Source: Talaromyces rugulosus
Taxonomy: Eukaryota > Ascomycota > Eurotiomycetes > Eurotiales > Trichocomaceae
Length of the DNA stretch: 64,000 nt
Assembly (NCBI RefSeq): GCF_013368755.1
Contig: NC_049561.1
Span: 1,178,001 to 1,242,000 of the forward strand
Direction of reading: 5' to 3'
Shown here: positions 10,875 through 21,400 of the stretch, one piece after another
Position numbering within the stretch: position 1 is the stretch's first letter
Layout of the letters: each line of letters starts with the position of its first letter
Notes under the pieces: model-generated
Told to the model about the DNA's origin: nothing
The model's input: only the letters and a program-made list of their open reading frames with translations
The model's database searches: none
Position numbers and translations under genes: made by a program

Positions 10875-12309
10875 ATGGAGGCGGTGACTCTTCAGCAGTC
10901 CCCCGCGACTGAGCCTGTCGCCAACACCGTTGAGCCCTCAATGGACATTGATATGGACATTGACCTCGGTCCGCTGCCAGAGCCTGATGCGATAGAAACG
11001 GTGAGGCTTTTCACTTTCGCTCTATGATCTCATTCACAAGTCGAGCTAAAATCTAATTCTCCATGTTTAGGATGACGTCCAGCAACCACCCCCAGTCCTA
11101 CAAGAAGGCGCCGTCGACCCGCACACCGCCGAAGCCCAGCATGAAAAGGTCCATGTTCGAGGCGTGGATGATTTGGCTACCGCCGACATCAAGCGATTCG
11201 CGACCGACCACTTCTCTGCCGAAGAGCCCAGTCGCATCGAATGGATTGACGACACATCTGCCAATATTGTCTACTCGTCAGAGGAAGTCGGGCTACAAGC
11301 TCTGGCAGCATTGACCCAGCTCGGCGAGGAGGATGCATCGGCACTACCGTCACTGCGACTTCGTACAGCCAAGTCGCTATCTTCACACCTAGAATCGGTT
11401 TTGCAGGTGCGGGCGGCAGTGAAGACGGACCGCAAGAAACCTCGCGCTCACGAATCAAGCCGCTTCTACTTGATGCACCCTGAACATGACCCGAGAGAGA
11501 GGCTGCGCCGCGAACTTTCCGAGAAGCGAAGCGGACATGATGACGATGGGGACTATCACCGACTACGATTCGACGAGCGCGAACACCGCCGGCGTCGAAA
11601 CAGACACGCAGATAGCGATTTCAACGTGAACATGTATGACGACGGCCCGGCCAGGCGAGGCTCATCAGCGGGGTCACAAGACCGACCTCGGTCACGACGG
11701 AACAGACGGCCAGCAGCACGGGAACTGTTTCCTGGGGAGGGTGCTGGTTCAGGCAGGCTGCGTGACCGAAGTGCGTCTCCAGGTCGAGACAATCTGGACG
11801 AAATGCGCCGGAGCGACGATGAACGGCAACAGACTCGTCGGCGGTTCCGTGAGCGCTCGCCTCGATCCAGCAGCGCAAATCAGAAGAAAGAACTGTTTCC
11901 CTCTAACAGTGATGGCAACTCGCGCGAGCTATTCCCCAACAAAACCGCCGCAAGCTACCTCAGGAAAGAACTCTTCCCCGCCAAGGCCAACAGCAACCAT
12001 CGCCGCACAGACGCGATCGATGCTGCTGACGAAACGGCCGACCTGTTTGCGAGGCGAATGAGCGTGCCCCTTGTGGATGGAGCAGCAGAGGCCGACACAG
12101 GCGAGCTATATATCAAGGGGGCCGCCAACGACCAAGGCATGGCACTCCGCGGTCACGGAAACGGTGTCTCGATCAAGGGGAACGCACAAGCAGTGAAAGA
12201 GCTGTTTCCAAACAAGTACAACAGCAACAACGCCGGCAAGGAACTCTTTTCTGACAAACTGGATGGCAGAGGGGGCAGACGACGTCGGGCTGAAGACATG
12301 TTTGCGTGA
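10875..12309 (+). CDS. NCBP3-like (nuclear cap-binding subunit 3 type) RNA-binding protein with KELFP repeats
   Basis: Two exons (10875-11000, 11071-12309) give 454 residues. After an acidic N-terminus (MDIDMDIDLG), residues about 70-115 read VRGVDDLATADIKRFATDHF, then EWIDDTSANIVYSS and LQALAALTQL. This is the RRM-like pattern of the NCBP3 family (ADIKxY...RIEWIDDSSCNVVF), which binds capped transcripts and the exon-junction/TREX machinery. An Arg/Ser/Asp-rich disordered tail follows. Within it a short motif recurs six times: RELFPGE, KELFPSN, RELFPNK, KELFPAK, KELFPNK and KELFSDK. The repeats suggest multivalent docking of a partner, which is inference. Intron 11001-11070 has clear GTGAGG...TTTAG ends. 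Confidence 0.85.
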
Positions 12310-15300
12310 TATAGCCCCTACTCTCCAAGAATGAACATAATTTTTAGGGCATATCAATTGGTTCGATTGATAGACACTCTACTCGCATTTAATGGCGCAT
12401 TACATAATAATAATGATGATATCTAGCAATACGAATGACTCTACTTATTGGACTTTGAATTTCCGAATGCCCTAATCTTTTTAATTTAGTATGACCAGCC
12501 ACAACGCTTGGTTTGTGGAGTTTCTCAACTAGTCTTTGCCGTAGACTTGAAATTTCTGGTGTTTAATAGTGTTACTAGATTATCGAATGCATCGTTATAA
12601 CATTGAATTCAATTGGAGTGCTTGATCGGACGGGATGAGCTCCGAGTCGAAGCCAAGTCTATGAGTTTGTGAAATTTCTACTGAGATAGAAATGAACAGG
12701 ATAGCTTACCCACTTGAGATCGTATGTAATTATAGGCAGGATAACATGATACCACCAGACCTGTCATGCCATGGAAGCACTCAGGTTTACTCTCTACAAG
12801 ATTCGACAATGCTATTGCTGCTTTTACGGGATTAGGAGACGTTGACAGGTCATACAACGTTGATAATTTAGCTCCATAAAGGATGATTCGTTGGTATATT
12901 AACCAGCCCAAGACTTTCTCCATTATAATCTGAACCCTACATGTAACAGTTCATATCATGTCTGAAAGTCTCTCCTAAATAACAACACCGAGTCTGTTTT
13001 CGACGAAGCACGGAACCATGATAAATCTCGTCTCGAACACAGCGTTGAGTTACACTACAACACGCGGTAATCTTTTTGTGGTTATTCCCGGCCAGTCCGA
13101 GCAACTGTGACTTTCATATCCAAGGCTGCGTTGTTGAGGGCTACACAAAATGGAAAGAGAAAAAAAAAAACATAATTAGAATATGCAGTGTCCGGTGGAT
13201 GTGGGTTGACTCTGGATTCGACATTGAGGTAGTCCAAAACAGAGTTGACACTGTCAGTTCGCTTGCTACACATAGTAACTCATTGACAAATACTCTGGGT
13301 AACCCCTGCCAGTCGATATCGAAAAGATCAGAAACACGGCCAATTTCTCGTGCGACAGTAATGCAGTTTCATACGAACTGCCGGTCCCAGCACGACAACA
13401 ATAACAACACCAGACCCCCCGATTTCATCCAACCGTTACACGGCATTTGCCACCAGTAAGCAACATGTACATACATATCAGGCGCACGTAAAACGGTAAG
13501 CCATCAAAAGCATAGTTCAGAGTGGATTTGAAACCGGTTCGATAAAAATGACGGGATCCTGGCACAGCACACAGTTGGCTCACCAGGATTTGACCTCATC
13601 TGCTCCAATAATAATAATCATGATCACAAAGCCAAAAACAGTAACCCCAAAGACGTTGAAGCTCGACATGGTCACTCACGGCAGATCACATGACGGCCGC
13701 AGCCCCAACTTCCAAGTTTCCCAAGTGCCGGCCATACGACCCGAGATAAGGCGATCACATCATTGGAAAGGGTGGTACGCGGCGCACGCGGCCTCAGAAT
13801 TGGGAAATGCGATCGCAATAATTCAACATGATTATTCTAGCGAGACGATACCCGTACGGAGTATACGGAGGAGTGAGGTATAGTAGCACTCCGTATAGGT
13901 GTGAGCATGTAACTTTGGTTCCATACGAAGGGCGAAATCCTACGCGAACCAGAGGCTAGAGCTGCTCGCTACATGGCGCTTAAATAGGAAAGGCGCTCGT
14001 GTGACACAAAAACAGCACGCCAAACCAAACCGAAAAGGATGTTGCGCTGCTAGCCCAAAGAGTCTTAAGGGTGGGCTAATGGCGACGGGTGACAATACAG
14101 AAGAAATAATACAATACACTCGTTACGGTCAGAGAAGCCATCTGGGTCGCTACGGGGTTGAGCCCCACTCCCTAACGGCTGCCCCATCGAAAGCCGCCGG
14201 GCTTGTTCGGGCGATCTCGGTTATGGGTCTGCACTAATCCCGAAACGCGCTAGCTGGATCGGAGACGAACAACCACCATTGAACGCCACTGTCAAGTTTC
14301 AAGTTTTACACATGGACTGACGCAGCTCGGTTGACCCTCCCTTGCGTACCAACCTGACTCCACCCGACCCCATTCTCTGGGTGTTGTATGTCAGTGTCCG
14401 CCCGTCTGTACGGTTAATTGTTAGCGAGCCAATCTGGAGCCGTGTGCGAAACCTCCCTCCACGCTAGGCCCAATCTGTACATTACTTGATGGATGGGCCA
14501 GACACGTTCCATTTTGTTCTGGCTGGCGATCACTTACTTCAGTCTATGCGAACTTTTGATAGTAACAGACCTTATTGGGCGCTCTTATAGGACCGGAGTA
14601 GTAATAATGGTTGGGCACTGCCCTGCCGCGTGCCAACAGTAGAGATGAAGATCATTGGTTTTAGTACTATGAGAAATTGAGAAAATGAGAATAAAATCGA
14701 TCGGACCATGAAGTGCAAGGCTCCGTCCGCTTGGAAATAGTCGCCTCCAGAACGACGTGTGGCGTAGCTGATGCCGAGGCTTACTCGTTTTCGACAACAC
14801 ATAACCAGATTTGTGGCGATCTGCAATCCCCCCCCCCTCCCTCCAGCCACTATCGGGCGGTACCATGTCACTGGAGCATGCAAAAAGAAAATAAATAAAT
14901 CATCATGCATGCTCGGCTGGCTGGTAGCTGCAGGTTTTAGCCTGTGTTCCCGGGCTTCCGCAGGGAACAACAGGGCCATCTCGCCGTTCCCAGCAGACAG
15001 GGCGATCACAGGACTTGGCAGGACAAAAAAACAAAGGAAAAGCTTGGAGAACAGACAGAGCTAAACCTAGTAGCCTGCCTCACTAATCACTATTCAAGTA
15101 ACGCATGAAGTGGTGAGAGTATTCTACTACATACTATTAAGTTGGAGATCTGCGATCTTCGTATCCCAGATCTTTTCCTTGTTGATGACCAGAATATTCA
15201 GAAAACCTGTCCAGCCATTGATTGATATTATTAAAGGTTATTCCCTGGTCGGTCATCAGGCCAGCCGCGTGGTACTCCATGGTGCATTTAAAAATAAAAA

Positions 15301-16926
15301 AAAGTACAACGCAAAGTAGTTACAAGTACAAAATGAGTTACATAATCCAGAGCATGGGAACAGCGGGCACTTTCCTATCTAAGCAAGTCTTCCCAAATTT
15401 GGGACTTTGTGTGTGCGATGACAACTTTGACACCAAAACGGTGGGGCCGATCTTAACCTTCTCGGCCACCAATCCCAGCTTGCAGCGGGTAGCTGTGGGT
15501 TTACCGCCCGCCCCGTCCCGCACTAGGCCGCATGTGGCGATGAACCTGGTAGTATCTACTATTATCCTATGTAGAATAATAATACTCTTGCTTTGTAATT
15601 TTTGCTGCGTTATTGTCCAAATAATGAAGCTTTGACGTCAAGATATTCTTCTCAGTCCGCAGCAATTAGCCACTGGCTGATCATTGATTCGATAGATGGC
15701 TGCATCCTATTCGTCACTCGGGCGCTAACGGCCCAGATCCTAGTTCATTACTACATCCAACATATTAGTCCCAACTTGACGCTGACAACGCCAGGCCCCT
15801 ACCCTTTCCGTCTATATGCAAGCAATCGGGCCAATGGCTGCAGCTGCGTGGCGATGTTGCAGCATTGGTCTCGTTTGGAACTGTCGTTAGGTTCCAGATG
15901 CCACTACTATTCCTTCCTGGATTCTATAATACTACTACTATACTCCATAGTTATTTAGACATGTAGTATGTATAACTCATTCGGGCGTCAAAAATAAAAA
16001 GTGGCGAGTGCAACAGCCACCCGGCGTCAAAGGTGTATACCAATAGGGAGCCAACGGAACGGTCTTTCGTCCTCGTCGCCCTAACTAGCCGGGAACATCA
16101 GGGACGAACCCTGACGTGTCATCGTAACTCGCCAACGGAAATGGGTTCGCGAGTAGGGAAATACTAAACTTATACTGCTATGCGAACAAGCGGCTTAGCT
16201 GGCTACTAGCTTTCTCAATTTGCCTAAGCAAGGCTTCCAGTAGCATGTAGGTACTTGTTCCCTTCAAGTCCAGACGGCCGCCTTGCGCAAATGCAACAAT
16301 AACAATGCACGCACATGTGCCCGCCCGTTGAACAGGGAACAAGAAATCATAAGGGCAGACCGCCGTTTGACTGCAAAGTCAGCCTGCAATCTGCAGCACA
16401 CGAATTTTTGTAGCAGTTGAAGCACATAAGATGTCCCTTGCTTTGTCGGCTAGCCCGTCACGAGCTGCCAGGCCAATCAGGGCCCAGTTCCGCCTTGCCA
16501 CCCTCTACGCGATTCAGGTCAGTGTACGTACAACTGTCGAGCACGAGTCGCCTGCAGGAAACTTCTCGTGGTATATGCAAATCATTGATGCTGAATGTTT
16601 TCCATCCATTGTTTCAAATATGCTTGCTCTCGCGAGCTGTGCCTCATACATACATATAGCAAATGGTAGAAGTAAGTATAATACATTATTGGAGATAAAA
16701 TCTGGAGAAAATATGTATAGCAGAACAGAAGGAGGCCGCCCAATTAAATCCCACGCCAGAAATGCAGCCTGAAAAAAGAAGAATGAAAACCAAAAACAAG
16801 AAAATCCCTTTTTGATGTCCGTATCCCGTAGGATAACAATAAAACCCCCACCTAATTATGCCAGTCCATGCGCCATAGTAACCACTCGCTGAGTCTCCTT
16901 AAGAGAAGAAAACCGAAAAGACAAAA
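12310..16926. other. Gene-poor tract downstream of flbD (about 4.6 kb)
   Basis: No gene can be supported here beyond one weak ORF, annotated separately. Open frames are short, lack family motifs and are broken on both strands. Composition shifts between AT-rich (12310-13100, 15100-15950) and GC-balanced (13650-14450) blocks. TACGGAGTA/ACTCCGTA-like words occur at 13854-13870 and 13888-13896. The next gene to the right, flbD, points this way, so its 3' end lies at 16927. Confidence 0.6.
12678..12923 (-). CDS. Weak hypothetical ORF, 81 codons
   Basis: An ATG-started frame encodes MEKVLGWLIYQRIILYGAKL and onward, with fairly balanced amino-acid composition. It contains the helix-like stretch NPVKAAIALSNLVESKPECF. 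No family is recognised. A GTAAGC donor-like site near the 3' end (around 12706) could mean that it is one exon of something larger or a relic. It may equally be chance. Confidence 0.15.
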   Translation of the reverse strand: MEKVLGWLIYQRIILYGAKLSTLYDLSTSPNPVKAAIALSNLVESKPECFHGMTGLVVSCYPAYNYIRSQVGKLSCSFLSQ

Positions 16927-17860
16927 TTAATTTAATAGTGATTGCAGACCCATCCGCGAATCTCGACGCTCGATCTGAGGCTCTACTGCCTCGGGGACAG
17001 AGTTGGAGTAGTGATGGCCCGAAGGCTTGTATGACTGGTAATCGGTCTCCCATTTTCGATGGGTGCTGACTTCACGGTCAGATGGAGCATAAGCTTCCTC
17101 TCTTGAGGAAACACCTTGTTGCAGAAAGGAGGTTGGCACGCTACAACGACGCTCCACGTATCCGTGACGCATATCAACGGGAAGAGACAGCATCTGGGGG
17201 GACGGCAGCGTTCTTGGCGAAGCGGAGGAGACAGAGTTGTGGTCAGATACAAGAGAAGGGGGTTCAAGCGTAGACACTTCTGAGAAGGCGGGCGAGGTCA
17301 TGGAAGGTTCAACATGTCGAGTGCTATATGTGAGAACCGGGGCCAAATGACGGGTGTGATGGTCGTGAGAAGAGCTAGGTCGGTTGTGAATCAGGTGGGA
17401 GACGGGGACGGGGCTCCTTTCAGCCTGTGTCTTAACCATCGACCATGAGGATCGTCGCTGGTGGTCGCTGGCTCGTGGGTAAGGGGCCTCGATTCGGCCA
17501 TTGCAAGTGCGAGATGATGTCTGCACCACCAGGCCTCTTCGCTTGCGGTTCATGCTACCGTTCCACCAGTTCTTGACGGCATTGTCGCTGCGATTACCCA
17601 GTCGACGAGCAATCTCTGCCCAGCGCTTGCCCATCTCCGTGACCATACGCTCGATCATAAGCCCCTCCTCGGCTGAGATTGGGGTGTGGTTGAGAGACGG
17701 CTTGAGGTTCTGATGGAACCGCTCGCGGCATTGCTTGGGCGAGCGATACTGCATCTGCTGAGAAATGCGGACCCAGTTGTTGGGACCCTGCTCGTGAACC
17801 AGCTGGATCAAGGTGTTGTCCTCTTCAGGGACCCATGGTCCACGGCGATGGTTTGGCCAT
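16927..17860 (-). CDS. flbD: Myb-type developmental regulator FlbD (start region frame-disrupted as read)
   Basis: The frame from about 17850 down to the stop at 16927 encodes two tandem Myb/SANT repeats: HRRGPWVPEEDNTLIQLVHE, NNWVRISQQM, RSPKQCRERFHQNLKPSLNH, then ERMVTEMGKRWAEIARRLGN and RSDNAVKNWWNGSMNRKRRG. A long Ser/Pro/His-rich tail ends GLQSLLN. This matches Aspergillus FlbD, which with FlbB activates brlA for conidiation and also acts in sexual development. The expected start would be M-A-N-HRRGPW. The tandem ATGs at 17866 and 17860 are the first in a long ATG-free leader, but they are one base out of frame with HRRGPW. Reading back in the HRRGPW frame, a TGA (17869-17871) appears before any ATG. 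Losing one base of the T run at 17852-17854 would join ATGGCC to the Myb frame. A sequence error, a real null allele or an unseen start are the options. Confidence 0.85.
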
Positions 17861-18485
17861 GGCCATGCTCAATAATAAGATGGTGCTCTAATACTTTGTT
17901 AGAAAATGAAACAAAAATATTAATTAAAACTCGGAATCACCGGGGTATGTCCAAGAAATAAAGGAATAAAGACAATTGCCTTTATGCCTTGATTTTGATT
18001 TCCCGGACAGGCGGCGGGGTGAAAGGAAGGGAGGGGCTTCAGTACTTACCCAACTGACTAGTACCAGAAAAAAAAAAAAAGAAAACAGACTGTTGTTTCC
18101 AGTCGAGTTTACTCTTATAAAAGTTTTTCCACTTGATGGATGTTGACTGGCAGAGAGGACGGGATATGGACGAGTAAGTTGTGTTGTGATGATTGAAGAC
18201 TGGAGATGAGTTCCAGACGACGGGAGGCGGCCCTTTAGGAGATATGTACTCTGGCGGAAGGCGCTAAGCAGGCCAGGTACACACCAGTCAAGAATATGGG
18301 GCAGCAAGTTCCCAGATCTAAGATCTTCGGAGCTAGGAAGACTAGGCCAGGGAGAACTGGGACAGGCACCGACGGGGTGGATAACAAGAAGGAAAAAACC
18401 GCCAGCTGGGGGGACAGGGTGACAGGGGCCTAGGCGGCGAGCGCCGCAGGGCCAATCAAGCGGGGCGGGAAGGCAAATGTACAGG
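17861..18485 (-). promoter_or_regulatory. Long ATG-free leader of flbD, with a candidate 5'UTR intron
   Basis: Reading the minus strand, no ATG occurs in any frame from 18485 down to the tandem ATGs at 17866/17860, although about ten would be expected by chance with even base composition. This is how a long scanned 5'UTR looks. Inside it, GTAAGT (18044-18049), a CTAAC branch point (17898-17902) and TTAG (ending 17888) fit a 162-nt leader intron. The leader is pyrimidine-rich on the coding strand. Confidence 0.5.
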
Positions 18486-21400
18486 CATGAGCACGGGCAT
18501 GGGCATGGGCATGGTGTAAGTAGTGTAAGTGTAAAGTGGTAGCGTAGTGTAGGTGTAAGTGTTTTGTCTGTGTGGGTGCCACTACGGTGGAGGAGGCGAT
18601 GGGTGGATGCTACGACACTGGCTACCACGGCGCTTGCAGGGAACCGTACTGTACGAAGGAGGCCATACTCCCGCTTGACTCGTTGTCAGGGAGGAACTCT
18701 AAGGCCAGTGGATCAATGGTGCCATTGATAATCACTTAATCCGAAGCATGGTTTAACCAGCACACTGAGCATCATTGACCGTTACCCATGCAGAGTACAT
18801 ATGCACATAAGGAAAAGCTCTGATTTGCGTTTTGTTTTTGGTTTCTCATCTCGGCACAGCGCTAGAGCAGGACATAAATTAAGTAATTGTCATGACTCGC
18901 AAGGCAGCATGGCACAGCAGCGGACAGACACCGTGATCGCAGGCAGTGTGATGATACCTGTACGGGGTAAGTTATGTACTATCGGCAATTACAGGGCATT
19001 ACGGCGCTAGGCGTAACTCGGAATGACCCAGGGCACCGGACGGGGTGCGGCAAGGGCGGCTGGGGGTCATCCAAGACGCTGGACCATGCATAGCCCCCGT
19101 GCCCCAGTCTTTCGTACTCCACGCTACGTCGTTGGCCAGCTAGCCCACTAGCAGTCCTACATTGTTTCTACCAGTCTGACAGACAGTCTCAAGCGATCAA
19201 CCGGGGACAATCACCGTTGGTGACTATTTTCTAGCTTTTGTGACCTTTCCGCGCCTAGAAAGTAATGATAGCCTCGTACCGAGTCAAATTGAGAAGAATA
19301 ATACCAATACAAAACAGCTTGCTAGCCACCCCCATGTCGTCTTACTATCCCGAGGAGAGGTGATTTCCCCTTTTGGACAGCAACCTGAATCTTCATTCAT
19401 AGTTTCAGCTAGCCTTTGCACACGCAATGATGCTGATCTTGCAAAGCACGGCCTCGATGCCAAGCCGTCTCCCCCGGATGGCAGCTTCTCATACGCCGTC
19501 GGTCTTGCTCGGGTCGTCCGTCATGCAAACTCTATCGACCAGCTACAGATATTTCCGAGTGTCTATATTGCTATAATTGTATATGATATTGTGATATACT
19601 ACTTAGTAGCATACCAAAGTGGATTAAGTGCTCTGGAATTTGAAATACTGAACCGCCTTTTCATTTAACATGCCGTCCAACCAGACCTCCTCTTCGATGT
19701 TATCTCAAGAAAATCTCTGGGCCGCCTTGAAAGTTGACATATTGCGGTGGGCCTCAAGCCTCAAGATGCCCCTTTTCGGACCAGCTATAACGTGGAGACT
19801 GGGACAAAACTTAGGTCAAGACACGGCACGTGATGGGTCGCCGTTAGTCCAGAAATGCCTGTTTGGGACTAGCCAGGAACTTTGACCCCATCATTGGCTG
19901 GTATGCCGTCCGTGCACGCACTTGGCCGTTGAGCCCGCCCAGCCCAGAATGGAATGTGTGGCGCAGCAAGGCGTGCGCCACATATACATAGTACTTGACG
20001 AACTGGTGTAGATCGGCGCCGCTATTCCCTACAGCGACGAGATCCGGACGAACACGCTTGAGGCTGTCTTTGACTCTCTCATAACCACATCCTCCCGACT
20101 CAACAAAAAAAAGCATCATGGTCCATTATCCCATTATCCCATTATTTGCACCGCCACCGCCAGCACCACTTTACCGTGCAGAATAACGCTGCACAGACCA
20201 CTGACAAAGTTTTTGACTTTCGTTCGCTCATTCCCCGGTTTGGGCGCCGTTTGGACCCGATATCCAAATGACATCAAAATCAAGCCCATATGAAACTATC
20301 GATTCGGGCATTTGCCGCGGTGGGTTTACACTTTTTCATTCTTTATTAGTGTTATTTTCTTTTCAGAGCTGGGATCCTCAGCTGTAAACCCCTTGAGCGG
20401 CTCTTCTTGGTGAACGATTGGCCATCCAGCCATCGCGGCCGAAATGATACGCGGTCGATCCGCCGCGGCAGAGGTATTTTGCATGGCGTTCGGATCCATA
20501 CGGACGATAGTCTGCAGGGAAATGCGAATTCTTCATTTGTTACCAGTCAAATGACTTGCCGCCGACTATTTCTTTCTCAGCCCGCCTCGTCGGGATTCCT
20601 TATGACCTTCCACTTTTGGCATCATGTCTAGCCGTTTTCAAACATTCAGAGGATACCGAATTACTGATTAGTAAAAAATAATAGCTTAGGAATAATAATG
20701 CGAGTATTATTATTATTATACCCTTTTTTCAGTACACAAAAAGTTTCTGTATCGGGAACCTTGGGATTCCTTCGTGCTGATGCCAAAGCCTTACCACAAT
20801 AAAAGTCACCGATATAGTCTTTTTGGGACTTTTATTTATTTTTTTTATCTCGCTTAAGTTGCGCATATACGTACCCCAGTGGCAGGAATACGGAGTGCTA
20901 CTACGGAGAAGTATACTAGTAATCATATTATCCCCGAAGGTGGTGCACCATGCCTAGTTGGGAGATCTATTTTTGCCCTACTGCTCAAAACGTTCATTAC
21001 TGTTTTTTTTTTTCCTTCCTTCAAACTAAACCTTGCCAAAGGCTAGAAGGCTTGAAGATCTCGCTAAGTGATACGTGCTAGTACTCCGTACAACGGGTTG
21101 GGTGGGGAATGGGGCTATAGGGGTCGCTTGTAAAGAAAAAAACACATAAAAAACGGGTGCCAAACTGGGCGCCCCACCTTAGCCCTACGTTTTGCCAAGT
21201 CATCTAGTCACCACAGGAGGCGTCGGCGACCATATTTAAGCCTCGGGCTCCAGTCGGGGACTACAAGGGGACCTTATCATTGGTCACAACTATTTGGAAT
21301 TCTCAGATGAACCAAGCCGCCATAAGGGGACTAGTGCACATCTGAGATGCATAACTCAATCTGATCGTTTGGCGTTTCAATCGTGTAAGTTCTGAAACTT

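Noticed and set aside
14572..15635. Several 90-145 codon frames on both strands
   Set aside because: None has a plausible domain, splice structure or codon bias, and they overlap each other on opposite strands.
17924..18628. 234-codon minus-strand frame upstream of flbD
   Set aside because: It is the low-complexity, pyrimidine-rich leader read through. The region lacks ATGs below 18485, has no domain, and holds a better-fitting UTR intron.
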